From NCBI GenBank assembly GCA_037043235.1, contig JAWRVZ010000025.1, positions 3,423,001-3,487,000 on the forward strand: DNA of 64,000 nucleotides. Direction: 5' to 3'. The stretch is from Rhodeus uyekii (taxonomy: Eukaryota > Chordata > Actinopteri > Cypriniformes > Acheilognathidae). The notes below the pieces were generated by a model that saw only the letters and a program-made list of their open reading frames with translations, was not told where the DNA came from and did not search any database. This document shows positions 20,879 to 32,570 of this stretch, in pieces. How positions within the stretch are numbered: the stretch's first letter is position 1; each line of letters opens with the position of its first letter. Made by a program: the position numbers and the translations under genes.

Positions 20879-21881
20879 AAATAATAATAAGAAAACTTTC
20901 AGCTGCTATTGCTTTATCCTTTTGGACTAAAAATTTATCAGAGTGAATTTTCTTCAAAATCGTCATTGTCAGTGTTTCTGTGCTAAACATCCAGTAGTCT
21001 TTTGAACTCAAGCCATTTTGTTACTCTTGTTGGAATGACAGTCTCTGGAAATCATTCAACTATTTCGAGTTGTCTTGGAACTGCACATCACATAACATTC
21101 TAATGAACTGCACAAAGCTCCTTTCATATCTCAGGGGTGGAGTCTTATTTCCCAACAACTCTGTGTGTTGCTTGATAAGAAATGTCAGTTTCAAACCATC
21201 CGACAATCATTGCCCTGCGGGAGAGAGAAGAGAGAAACACTCTGGGCCATTAGAGTGGAAGTGTATCTTTGCAATACTGCTGCCACACGATCCTTTCTGT
21301 TGCTCAGCACTCAAATGAACTCTTGGGAAATAAGGCACACATTGGTTTAAATGGGTAAATATCTGAGTGCATGTCGTAGTCTAAACCACCACATAAAAGA
21401 CCGTCAGTCCCAGCACTACTTTGTAAATTATTTGTATTGTTATTACAATGGGTGTGTTAAAGCAGCTCTTAGTCACTCAAAGGAGAATTAAATGGACTCA
21501 ATGTGACTAACATTTTATTAGTCAGTACAAGAGAAAGAAAGGCAAATTAAGGAGGTCACTCTAACGACATATGGAACACAAATGCAATTATGTTGTTATT
21601 TTTGGGGGTTACACAAATCTGCACCTTTGAGTATGCAGACCATCATTTCATGTCATTTATGCGCTTGGCAGATGCTTGCATTCAAAGTGTACATTTTATG
21701 AGTTTATGAACTTCTTGGAGAGCAAACCGATAAACATGCAAAATTTCCACCTGTATGAGCTACGGGAACATTTCAATGTGATTTTATTCCTACATGACTG
21801 AAAATGAGTGAGCAAGCTGTTTTCTCTGTAATTAGTCTATTCGTTTCCAGCAGTTTGACCCAGTTAAACTGGTATGGATAT
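20879..21881. other. Mostly featureless interval with a SINE-tail fragment
   Basis: A diverged tail (CATTTATGCGCTTGGCAGATGC, 21655-21676 region) of the SINE type described at 21882 is visible at about 21652-21710 without its tRNA head. Nothing else supported. Confidence 0.4.
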
Positions 21882-22032
21882 ACATTTACATTTATGTGTT
21901 TGGCAGATGCTTTTATCCAAAGCGAATTACATTACATTCAAGGAACACAATCAATTAGTTCTTACTTTCCCTGGGATCAAACCCATGACCTTGGCGTTGT
22001 AAACATCAATGCTCTACTGATTGAGCTATAGG
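21882..22032 (-). mobile_element. tRNA-derived SINE with L2-type tail
   Basis: On the minus strand, a tRNA-like head (TAGCTCAATCAGTAGAGCAT, then AAGGTCATGGGTTTGATCCC with A- and B-box spacing) is followed by a short body and the tail TGTAATTCGCTTTGGATAAA, then AGCATCTGCCAAACACATAA. Two other full copies occur at 31567-31692 and 58600-58732. It is a repeat, not a tRNA gene: the 3' half of the cloverleaf is replaced by SINE body. Confidence 0.7.
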
Positions 22033-24802
22033 AAATATTTATTTTATTTGAATGTTTTAATCATGTTTTTATTGAATGATAGGCCAATGACCTTCTTCTC
22101 ATGACTTTTCACTAGGTTTCAAAGTTCAAAATATCTGAAATGCCATGTAGAAACTGTGTGAATCTTTTTGTTGGAAAAAGTAGCTTGTTATTTGGAAAAG
22201 CTACATCGTTTTGAAAGCAGCTATTCTACTCTTGAATCTGCCTATATGTGGTTGTAAGTGTCACCATGTTAGTGATTTATTTGTTAAATTTTAAAGATAG
22301 CATACACTGAATCATACACTTTGGTTTAATTTCGTTGTCATCATGTCATTCACCAGAAAACTCTTTACCGATAGGCTGCAAGTATATGTTGTTGTTATTG
22401 TAGAAGACAAAAACCGGCCAATGTGTACAAATATAAAAATGTCCCGCAAGCTACATAGAAATAGTGGTTGCGACTTGTATTACTGAGTGGATGTGTTACA
22501 GGGCAAAATAATTGATGATATGTGTTGTTAAAACACAATTTACAAACTTTATATACTCAACATGATTATTTTTCAGTTTAATTCCCACTATGTTCCAATA
22601 TATAGAGAATTCCTGATACTTTCTGAAGGCATAATTTTCACAAAGTACATAATAAATAAATAGTATTAATTTTGTGTCAGATGCATATTAAACACATTTC
22701 AATCATGGCAACCTAATAGTTTCGGCATGTTAATGAATATGGCAAAAACTATGTTAAAATATTTGGACTTGGTAGACTAGATCTTCTACACATAGTCCTT
22801 CTGACTTGCTGTCCTATGTTTTAATTATGGGATTTCTTGCAGATTGCATGTTAAGGACCTATCGGCCTGCATCATTCTAGAGCTTCATGACTGAACTAGA
22901 TGTTAAAATCTTATAAAATTGTACTTTAAAAATCACCTTATCAATGTGGTAAAGGCACCTGTTTAATATAAACAGCAGATAACCTAGTATTTTCTCACAC
23001 ATTGTGTCATACAGTATGTGTGAACCACATAAAATGTTGCAGGAATCTGAGTGTGATTATACTACAGGAACTTTCCTGCTTGAACTTCATCCTGCCCGAG
23101 AGAAATTCTCAGATAGAGAATTAGTACCTAAAAAGCCCATGTACACATTTTCCAATGTACATGGAAAAGGTGTACACCTTTGTAGCATTTCAATGTTTTA
23201 TTTTTCGTTATTTTAATCAATGTTTCTTCCATCAGTTGTACAGGATCATTTTTCAAAGTGAAAAATTAAAATAAAGGGCAGTCTGTAAAAAGTGCTACTG
23301 TAAGACCAGAGCTATGACCCGGATAGGAGTGAGATTTATGGTTGTGAGTGTAACAGTTAAATCTGTACAAATAACGCTCACTCCTCTGGCCTCAAGGGGT
23401 GCACTATAGACTGACACTAGAAGTTGTGGTCTTTAGTATCCTTGTTAGCATGCCTGCTCCAAATGCCGGAGACGCTGTAATATGTAATTATGTAATTTTA
23501 TTATGTTTTTTAAATGTTTTATTAAGTTTATATGTGATCCTCGGATAATGTTCTCAGTCTTATTGAAGAGATGCTGGCTGTCAGTTTAGAGTTCCCATAG
23601 AAACATTATCCCTTAAATACTCAGCATCACTTGTCTGAAGGACTTCCTTAGTTTTTTTTAGTAGTCTTTGAGGAAAATGTTCACATATTCAAAGATTAGT
23701 TTGGTTTAGTGGCAGTGGCTGTTTCCCTAAAGTCCCAGATTGTTTAAATTTAGGATTAATCTGTTATACTGTATTTACATCACACAAAGTTTTCCCCCCT
23801 TCATCAGAGAGGAGGCATTCACTCCTTTTTTCCTCATAATTATGAGTATTTAAGCAACATTTTGCTTGATACAGTATTTACTATACAGAATTACTATGCA
23901 GTAGTTTCCATGGTGATTTAATGGCATGTTCTGCTATATCTTGATGAGGAAGCTGTTCTTGAATTTGTCATTAGTTAGAAAATGATAATCTCTAGAATGC
24001 TCTGACCACACATGTACAATTTATTTTGATCTTCTCTTTATTTGATCAAAATCATGACATTATCACTTGTTTCCAGACCATAATTTGATAATAGTTCTAA
24101 TAATTCATCATTTTCTATCTAAACGTTTTTTCTCCATATTTCTTCTGCTCTGATATAAGTTGATAAAAGAAACATCCCCACAAACTATGTAAACTTCTGA
24201 TGGTAAATTTTCAACTGAAATGAAAAAAATTATTAGAAGACCTAGTGACTTTATTTATATGGTTCTCTCTAGACATTATACTAATTATACGTAACATTGG
24301 ACCTACATGTCAACTAGCAGTCAATAAGATGTGTTTTGGTCGATCACATACCTGTTTACTTTAATCCGTCTCTTTTGTCCACTTTCAACCACTTCTGTCC
24401 TGATTTCATCAAGGGTCTATGGGTGGGTAAATATATGGATTTTTTCAGATCTTTCGCTCTAATGGACAAAATAAACTCACACAATTTACAGGATCATGAC
24501 AGAAGACAACAGAAAAACAAACGGAGAGCATTAGCTTTCGTTTCTGCTCTGAAAGCCACAAGACTTCGCAAGAGTGCATATTAGAAATCAGGAATGCTAA
24601 GAGAACATTGTGCTTGGTTCTCCAGCTAAAGTTTAAATCTTGTCTGGCTAGTGCGCTTCCCATATTGTTTATGCATTAGGTCAGTAGGTGGAGAACTGAT
24701 GGTTAATTGTGGCTGTTCATGAGCATCTCCACCACAAAAGCAATCCGGTAATGCACTTTCAACTATCTGTGGAAGTGGACAAGCTTAAAACATTTTAGAC
24801 CC

Positions 24803-24886
24803 TGTTTACACCTTTATTTGGCATTGCCCATTTGCGATCCGTTCTGCCAAAGTGCATCTTAATACCAGGTGTAAAAAGGGCCACAG
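24803..24886. mobile_element. Short palindromic MITE
   Basis: GACCCTGTTTACACCT at the left is inverted at the right as AGGTGTAAAAAGGGCC, about 50 bp apart. The right half contains CTTAATACC. There is no coding content. Confidence 0.5.
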
Positions 24887-25419
24887 TTAGAATATCAAAA
24901 GTGTATCATCAAAATAAAGTGACAGATTCTTTTAGAGTATCACTGTTGTAATTTAATTCATGTATTATGTCGAAGCCAGATAAAAATCCCTTTTTATTTG
25001 CTTGTCAAAACCAAATTTTACTTACATTTGGCACTCGACAAATATCAGTTTTGGCCCTTGCATACGTCTATAGCTCTTGAAGTTTATTATGAGTCGTAAA
25101 TAGACTTTCATTGATGTTTTCTATCAAATTATTGTTGAGACAGTGTCATATTGAGTAACAAGGTGGAAAGTGTTCACTCCATGTTGGACAATGGCAATCC
25201 ATTCAGACATATTATATTTAATAAATACATTTTTGAAAGAGTGGTACAACTGAAAAATGGTTGGTTATTCAGATTGGATTTGGATAATATAAAATATATT
25301 CTTAACTGACAGTTAACCCCCTTTATAATCTGACGATCTTCATTTAGATTTTTTTCTTTTCTCTCCTCTCCCTCTGTCATAAAGTGAGGAGCTGTTTATT
25401 GGGTGAGGCATTCGCTAGC

Positions 25420-25505
25420 AGGGGCCGATGGGTCCTGCCGTCAGAGCGCCACCGTCCTGTGTGTGCGAGGGCAGCGGTGGGCGTGAGTGGGAGACTGAAT
25501 CAAAG
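25420..25505 (+). other. Candidate noncoding 5' exon (speculative)
   Basis: A GC-rich patch in AT-rich DNA is preceded by a long pyrimidine tract (25348-25378) and ends ACTGAATCAAAG before GTGAGC, a good donor. Joined to the acceptor at 34287 it would place an in-frame stop (TGA) upstream of the dlgap2 methionine at 34358, so it could only be 5' UTR for the shorter product. The start position is a guess. No transcript evidence. Confidence 0.22.
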
Positions 25506-26954
25506 GTGAGCTCTTGCTCAGGCACCCAGTGCAACTCTTTTCTCTGGCGTTCGCTTCCTTCAGCTTTATGTAACAGTTTATCGGGACCTAACACAAAGAA
25601 CTGACTGTAAACTTAATTCTCTCTCAGACGATGATTTGTCTGAATGTAAGAGAAGGCCAGCTGTCTTTTCTCTTTTAGGTGCTGGACTAGATTAGCGTCA
25701 CTCTGGTGAAGAGGGGCTTAGTGCCTGCAACCTCTTGTCTGTCTTATTCGAGTGTTAGTTACTGAGCTGAGCTCTCCTGCTCTTACTTCATTAGCTTTTT
25801 GTCAATAGCATAGTGCAACCCCAGTAGATACAATAATGGCATACTTTTTAGAGGGACTTCAGTTACCCCTTACAAGAAGGCAAAGATGGGATATTTGTTT
25901 CGCTCACGTGTCGGTCGATTGTTGCTCTGCTCTCTATGATAGTGATCATTTGTTTCACTAGAGATTTGGTGTGGAGGTGGAAAGACTTCATAATGCTGAG
26001 TTATGCAACTGGCACTGGAGAAGATACAAGTGCAGCTTTCCTTTAAGTAAATGCAGTTTATTTAATCTGTAGGGTCCTCTTGGGTCATTCTGATTTTGCA
26101 GTACTTTTTGAACTCTTTAATTTCTATCAAATGAATATGACTGTGTTGTAATTTAAGGAAGTAATATAAAAGGCTATGACAGAGGAGTGTTCTGAAAAAT
26201 ATTCTGATTCTCAGACAATTTATTGTTTAACTTATTCATTATTATTATATACATTTCATATAATATCAAATAAATTAAGGATGGAAATGAAGAGCTAAAG
26301 ATATTATTCCATCATTCAGTGAAGGTTAGAGAGTTAGCTTGCATTAGAGTAAAAAAAATTGTCACAGTTTACATGAGGTGGCCTAAACTACTGTGTACGT
26401 AACCATTTGTTACAACGGATTAACAAACATGCCCACAGTACATCCACAGTACATCACACCCCATTGGACAACACCAGACAAAGATCATGGGAAACACTGC
26501 GGTATTAATGCACACAATAACAAGGGGCTGATAAGGAAAAGAAGACACACCTGTGAACAAGAAAATAACTAATAAACAAGAAAATTACAAAAGGCTACAA
26601 AACATGTAAATAACATCTGCAAGTCCTTACTAGCTGGGACTGTGACATGTGACATGTTGCCGTATTATAATTGTATTTAAAATACAGTGGTACCTCGAGA
26701 TACGAGTTTAATTCGTTCCAGAGCCGAGCTCGTAAGTCAATCAGCTCGTATCTCAAACGAATTTCTCCCATTTAAAATAACTGAATTTGATTTAATTCGT
26801 TCCAGACCTATGAAAAATCCCCAAACCATTGTAAATTATGAATAAAGATATGTTTTTAAATAAAAAATAAACACGTATAATTAGCAAATACATAACAAAA
26901 TATGAAATAAAGAAATAAAAGCGTTATTTAGCATAATAGTCTTACTTTGGAGAC

Positions 26955-27248
26955 AGACGAGTGCGGCTAACGAAAGTGAACGGAGGAGGAGGGAGGGTGC
27001 TTTCACGTCCGCACTCGCAGCTTCGCCATGCCTCACCAATGAATGGATGCCAGTTCTCTTCTTACAATTATCAAACCAGCTATGCCTTTCCTTAAACGCT
27101 TCTTCTGATGCCTATTTAGAAGTTGATGCTTCTTTCTTCACTAAGTCAGTATAAACACTCCGTGCCTTCTCGCATTTTACCGTCTCCGTCACTGTATCTC
27201 CTGCCAACACGAGCAGAAGCTTCTCCATTTCCTCGTGGATATTTGTCC
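26955..27248 (-). pseudogene. Tigger-like transposase remnant (DNA-binding region)
   Basis: Translated on the minus strand, this gives short blocks such as NIHEEMEKLLLVLAGD, CEKARSVYTDLVKKEA, then WFDNCKKRTGIHSLVRHGEA. These are typical of the CENP-B-type helix-turn-helix half of Tigger transposases. The catalytic DDE domain is missing, at least one stop is present (after the KKEAS region), and the reading frame is cut at 27249 by the TTAA element. Confidence 0.68.
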
Positions 27249-27252
27249 TTAA

Positions 27253-27898
27253 CCCTTTCGTACTGACCCCCCCAGCATGAGTTTTTTTAGACGACCGTTA
27301 TTTTAGAATGTTTACCTTATTGTTCCCATGGCGACGTGTCATGCTTGTTATGTTGACACCGCAGCCTCAAAAGCGCTGAATGACATGTGTATCGCATTTA
27401 TTTAGTGTATGTCTTATTTATATCAACTACCTGATATTTCGATTCTCAAATATGTGGAAGTGAATGTGTTTTGTTGTTTAAAAACTTTTATAATGATCAC
27501 GTTAGCTGATCTATGATGCGCGACGGGCGCCGCCATGTTTGTTTGCGCCGCAGTCCGGAGAATCTGATCGGTCTGATTTATAACGCAAATTCAGTCGCTT
27601 CTCCCGAAAAACATGGCAGTAAGTGACCAGTGAAGTGAGAGAATTACAGTGAGAGAATACAGTGAACTTTATAGTTACCTATGCAATGTGTATCTGATTT
27701 ATCTGATTAATTTATAATTGTATGATTGCCATTTCTGCTTTTATGGACGTAAGTGTGTATTTTTCAAACTATAGATGTATTGTTTTGCGAGTACTTATGA
27801 GTATTTAAATGTCTGAAACCGAAAATAAACCTTATGTGGTTGAAAACACTGAGTAGTTGTGATTTATGACAAGCTCTGAGTGCGTCCATCTCTGGATC
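27253..27898. mobile_element. Second copy of the TTAA element, truncated, nested in Tigger
   Basis: TTAA (27249-27252) precedes CCCTTTCGTACTGACC. The sequence then follows 6654-7330 closely, for example GACCGTTATTTTAGAATGTT, GGGCGCCGCCATGTTTGTTT and GCGAGTACTTATGAGTATTT. Homology stops at CATCTCTGGATCG, where Tigger sequence resumes. The right terminus and subterminal palindromes are therefore lost. Confidence 0.75.
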
Positions 27899-28024
27899 GC
27901 TCCGGAAACACGGCTCGTATCTCGGATTTGGGCTCGTATCTTGAACGAAAATATGGCCCGAGCTCCGGCTCGTATCTCAAAAAACTCGTATGTCAGGCTG
28001 CTCGTATCTCGAGGTTCCACTGTA

Positions 28025-29512
28025 CTTTATTTAACTTTACCCTTAACCATAACCTCTATAACCATATAATGGTTCCTATAACCTCTATAATTCTAACCCT
28101 AAAACTACCTTTCATTCACCACACTACATCTCCCATAATCCTCTCTGGTTACCACCTCTGCACATTCCACACCTGTCTGCCATCAGCCTCATCAGTTCCT
28201 CCAAGGCCTCCCCATACTATATACTATAGGTACACCAGTGAACCAGTAATCTTCAGACCAAGTCTACAAAACTGTAAGCAAAATGGTAAACATGTCTCTA
28301 TATTTCCCTATTTATTTTACAGCATTAGTTGAGAGATTTTTTTCCTTGAGATAATTTGTCATGTACTGTACCTGATGAGTACCCCATTTAACCGATATCG
28401 AATCGAATTGCTTAAGAATACATACAGTAATGAATCATGGAAAGGAATAACTGTACCTAGAGAACTGTAGATCACATAATAGACTGTATTAGTGTCTCTC
28501 TAATGAAATCCCATCTCAAATGCCTCATTCTATGACATCATTGACAGATATATGTTTTCTAGGATCACACAAATACAAATATCCCTCATTGCATAGGTAA
28601 CGACCTTGAATGTGTCATTGTGTGTCAGGCAAGACACTACACGTGAGAGTACATACTTATCTTTCTTTGACTCATTTAGTTGCCACAGCAACCACATGTT
28701 CTTTAGCATTTTCTGTTGCAATGTGTTGTAAAAATAGATAAATGGGAAATGTTGGAAAGGTGGCTTATTTTAACCATATTCACTGGGATAGTTTTTTCAC
28801 CAACTTGTGGAATACTTTGACTTGAAAGCTCAATAATAGTTCCATTTAATGTATCCTAAACTCATTGGCCTTATGAGCCTTTTATCACTTAGATGGTTCT
28901 AGTATTCATATTTGAAATGTAAAAATGTATAAACTGGAATAAGGAAATAAATGCTTCTTCATTGAAATACAGTAAAGGCTGTGAACAGCAGTCCTGCTGT
29001 GAATTACTGTCATCCCTGTGTAACAAATTCTAAAATCTGCTTTTCATGGTCAAAGTCCTCAGCAATGGTTACCATGACAACTCTGTGTTATATCTCATTC
29101 TCTTTGATATACTGCAATGGATTATGGTCCCTGGGCATTATGTAAGAGGAGATTTAGCGCTAAAGGTGTTTCCTGCTCTGAATTCTCCTGACGCATCGGT
29201 ATCTTCTTTGAACATTTTTTTTTATATATCTTTAATTTGTCTTTTACCAGTATTGGTTTTTATCCTATATAATGAGGACAAAAGGTTTGTATGATGCTGC
29301 ATTAGACTGGCTGTTTGTATTTCTCTTACACACTTGTACAAACTGAAAGTTTAATTTCCAATTTAAACTTTAGTTCAATTTCTCTAAAAGCAAAAAAAAA
29401 AAAAACTCCCTATAGAAACATTTTAAATAGTATTAGTATTTTTTGTATAATTAGTATTTGTGTTTACACTTAATTTTAAGGGGACACAGCTACATGAAAT
29501 TTGCTCAAATAA
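28025..29512. other. No supported feature
   Basis: AT-rich DNA. The open frame 27880-28332 starts in the Tigger right end and has no domain. No exon or clear repeat seen. Confidence 0.45.
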
Positions 29513-31263
29513 GTAGGGGAGAGTTGGATAAGATGAGCCAGTGGGTAAGTTGACCAAATCCCCTATTTTGGCAACTGAACACTTTTTTTCTTCTTTTTTT
29601 ATGTATTTTGGAACCACCTATAATAATCTCCAGACTGTGAAAAGGAGAAGCACATGGGAGGAGTAGAAGCCACACATTTACTTTAAAAATAGAATGGATG
29701 TAGCAAGTTTTTCAAGGTCTAAAGGGCCAGTCACACAGCCGATCGCGCACGACTTACTCACAAATCACGCATAGATTGGGTTTGTGCGTGCTTGTGCGTC
29801 GAGAAATTGACCAAAGTATTCCACGAACATTCGACGCACACCCGACGCATGAATCACTGAAGGAGCGCGTCCAAACGCGCGCTTCGCGAATGTTCCACGA
29901 ACAAGCACTTTCAGAATCCACATTGTCAGTGGAATGAACGTGATGCGTGCGCCACGGTGCGCGGTTCATGAGTGATATGAAGGTGGGGCGTCAGTGGACG
30001 TGCGCGCTTTCGAACCAGTTCCGATGCATAAGCACTTACGGCCAACGCGTGTCCCGCGCATGTCACGCATACTCATCGCATAAACTACGCACGCCGACTC
30101 ATAAATAACGCACACCGACGCACAACTGTGCGTCAGAAAATTTTTGAACTGTTCAAAACTCAAAATCACGCACAAACCACCTTCGACGCACATCCACTTA
30201 CAATCACTGACGGTCCTCGTTTGTTTCAGCGACGAATTACTCATATGACGCACACGCCGCGCAGAAACGAAAATCTGTGCGTAATTCGTGCGTTCTTCAT
30301 GCGTTTTCGCTGTGTGACTGGGCCTTAAAAATGTTTATGATTGTAACGCTGTATGTTGTTCGGGGAAGGAGGAGGCGGGAACCGATGAACATGATTTAGC
30401 AATGTATAAAACTATGCAACTCATTTAGCTAAACATTACGCTGAATTGGCAAGCTAGCTAGTTTTGTCTAAAATGGTAGCTATAGGGGAAAATGAGTATT
30501 GGGGTAAATTGAGCTAGCATTTTAACATACCCCACCGTAAGGCACGTAAGGCGCTAAATATCTGAACTATAAACTGGTATCACTTCAATGCGGTATTACA
30601 CAACTGGTTTAGTTTATCTTTTAAAAACATTTTTTTGATAGGAACAATATACAAGCACACCAAATCCTTCTCCAGAAGATCTTTCCACCTGTAGTCCATA
30701 ATGGCCTAACATGTTCGACATTGCAGAAAAACTACCGTGCCAAGAACCTTTTTACTATAATTATTAGTTTCAGTTACATTTATTCATGCATTCTAATTCC
30801 GTTTTTATTTAATTCTGCTCAACAAATTCTATATTTAGTCTGTTTTTGGAGAAGTTATGGGAAGTTTTACATTTGGTTTTTGGGAAGGTTTACGTTTCAG
30901 TTAGCTTTAAGAAAAGAAATATGACTATTTGTAAAAAGAAATTTGATTAGTAATTTAATTTTAAAGAAGGTAAATTATCTTAAAAATGTCACATTGGTTT
31001 GATTCAGAATCAGTTTGATGGACAGTTTATACCCAGATGATGCAACTTACCCACTGAGCCATAGGAAAACTTTTTCAAGAAACCATATTTCTAGAACCAT
31101 TTCTAGAACCTTATTTCTATGAGAACATAGATTCATATGGGCATTTAAAATTATAGGAAACATCCTGAAATTACTTTAGAGACTTCTGCTACTTCTGCCT
31201 AATTTTCCCTTAATTTGAGTACATAAGTAAACAATAGCTCATCTTATTTCACTCTCCCCCTAC
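29513..31263. mobile_element. TIR element of about 1.75 kb, non-autonomous
   Basis: Left end GTAGGGGAGAGTTGGATAAG then ATGAGCC; inverted right end GTAGGGGGAGAGTGAAATAA then GATGAGC. Internal copies of the same theme (GGGGAAAATGAGTATTGGGG, TAAATTGAGC at about 30485) suggest subterminal repeats. It contains the nested element 29723-30326. No transposase found. Superfamily not assigned. Confidence 0.55.
29723..30326. mobile_element. Nested TIR element rich in TGCGTC/GACGCA repeats
   Basis: Left AGGGCCAGTCACACAGCCGA; inverted right AAGGCCCAGTCACACAGCGA. The 604-bp interior is dense in degenerate GACGCAC, CACGCAT and TGTGCGT motifs in both orientations, so it folds back on itself. Flanks are TAA-like on the left and TTAA-like on the right, compatible with a 3-bp PIF/Harbinger-style target, but this is not proven. 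Minus-strand open frames (29754-30253) are repeat-generated. Confidence 0.6.
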
Positions 31264-31264
31264 T

Positions 31265-31566
31265 GAGTAATATCAGTTAACCACATGTACTTACTGTAGA
31301 GTTACAGTTTAGATCAGTTACGTAGTAACTACATGTAGTTATGTTTGAATTACGCCACCTTAATTAAGTTTACTTATTTTTGTTATATTGGTCCAAAGTA
31401 TAAATTTTCAGTGTTACCCCGAATAAGTTGGCAAAAAAAATAAAAATTTGGAGTAATCAAAAAAAAGAAATTTTTAAATAAGAAATGCAAAGTTTAAGCA
31501 AGCAGAACTGACAAAAATGTTTATCTATCTTGAAATATTTGAGTAAGTTAATTCATATTCATTTAG
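31265..31566. other. No supported feature
   Basis: AT-rich spacer between the TIR element and the SINE/LINE cluster. Confidence 0.5.
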
Positions 31567-31692
31567 CATTTACATTTATGCATTAGGCAGACACTTTTAT
31601 CCAAAGTGACTTACATTGCATTCAATGAACACATTGAATCAGTTCTTGCTTTTCCTGGGATCGAACCCATGACCTTGATGTTGTAAACACAA
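31567..31692 (-). mobile_element. tRNA-derived SINE copy, 5'-truncated
   Basis: The tail (GTAAGTCACTTTGGATAAAA, GTGTCTGCCTAATGCATAAA) and body with AAGGTCATGGGTTCGATCCC match 21882-22032. The copy stops inside the tRNA-like head, where the L2-like sequence begins. Confidence 0.65.
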
Positions 31693-32193
31693 GTCGTCGC
31701 TCGTTAATCGATCGAAGGTTTCTGGTTGGTGTGTAGATTTGAAGTAGCGTCTGGAAGTATGAGGGTGCGGAGCCTGTGTTAGCTCTGTAAGCAAGTGTCA
31801 GTGCTTTGAATTTGATGTGAGCTGCTAGTGGGAGCCAGTGCAGAGATGAAGAGTGGAGTGACGTGGACCCTTTTAGGTTCGTTGAAGACCAGAGCTGATC
31901 CAGAGCTGCAGCGTTGTGGATCATTTGCAGGGGTTTGATTGCACAAGAAGGAGAAGGGTGTTTCAATAATCAAGCCTGGAAATGATCATGGCCGTACCAG
32001 AAGTTGTGTTGCTTGGTCCGTTAAGAATGACCTGATCCTCCTGATGTTGTGAAGTGCATGATCTAGCCATCTTTGCGATGTGATCTTTGAAGGTCAGCTG
32101 GTGCTCAAAGATCACTCCAAGATTTCTGGCAGACCTTGATGGGGTGATCGTCAAAGAGCTATATGGTGAAGTCGTGTTGTAATGTAAATTCAT
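31693..32193 (-). pseudogene. L2-like LINE reverse transcriptase, C-terminal relic
   Basis: On the minus strand two frames together give segments typical of the thumb region and C-terminus of L2/CR1-group reverse transcriptases: SARNLGVIFEHQLTFKDHIA, ISRLDY, then IKPLQMIHNAAA, HVTPLFISA or SLHWLPLAAHIKFKALTLAY, and TGSAPSYFQTLLQIYTPTRN. The frame shifts between about 31970 and 32100, so it is dead. The catalytic part upstream is absent. Confidence 0.82.
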
Positions 32194-32424
32194 ACATTTA
32201 ACTTAAAATTGTCATGTAGTCTCAACTTAAATATTTTTAGTAGTGGAAACCTTAACTAGCTCATTTGTTTAGTTCAATCAAATTAACCAAACCAATTAAT
32301 TATTTTGAGCATTTGAATTTACAGATGGTGTCAGTTCCTCACACAAAGCTATTATATGGCTTCACCCATAGATGCCACCCACCAGAACAATTTTCTTTGT
32401 AAAGACACTGCAACAGACCTTGGG

Positions 32425-32570
32425 GTATGGTGTAGTGGTTGAATTGGACTATTAGCCAGAAGACTGCAGGTGTGAGCCCCAATCCATCTAACTATCACCA
32501 TTCTGTCCTTGAGCACGACATTTAAACTTGTCTCTTTAATACATATGATGTGGATAAAAACATCCATACT
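32425..32570 (+). mobile_element. tRNA-derived SINE
   Basis: The head TGGTGTAGTGGTTGAATTGG and a B-box-like GCAGGTGTGAGCCCCAATCC are followed by CTGTCCTTGAGCACGACATT, the conserved central block of teleost SINEs. Diverged single copy. Confidence 0.6.

Larger units (their letters stand above)
22033..26684. other. Gene-free interval with minor repeats
   Basis: AT-rich. Contains a repeat-like GC-richer patch at about 23310-23480 (CTCACTCCTCTGGCCTCAAG, CCTTGTTAGCATGCCTGCTC) of unknown family, a short MITE at 24803-24886 and a possible noncoding exon at 25420-25505. No coding exon identified. Confidence 0.4.
26685..28022. mobile_element. Tigger/pogo-like DNA transposon, disrupted
   Basis: Left end CAGTGGTACCTCGAGATACG and inverted right end CAGTGGAACCTCGAGATACG are nearly identical and flanked by TA on both sides (26683-26684 and 28023-28024). 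Inner repeats of CTCGTATCTC recur at both ends. The interior carries a transposase N-terminal remnant on the minus strand and a nested TTAA element (27253-27898). At 1338 bp it is far shorter than an autonomous Tigger. Confidence 0.82.

Noticed and set aside
21882..22032. Possible tRNA genes on the minus strand (also 31567 and 58600)
   Set aside because: Only the 5' part and B box are tRNA-like; the copies continue into a shared SINE body and LINE-type tail.
29754..30253. Minus-strand Cys/Val-rich open frames
   Set aside because: Encoded by GACGCAC/TGCGTC repeats of a TIR element.
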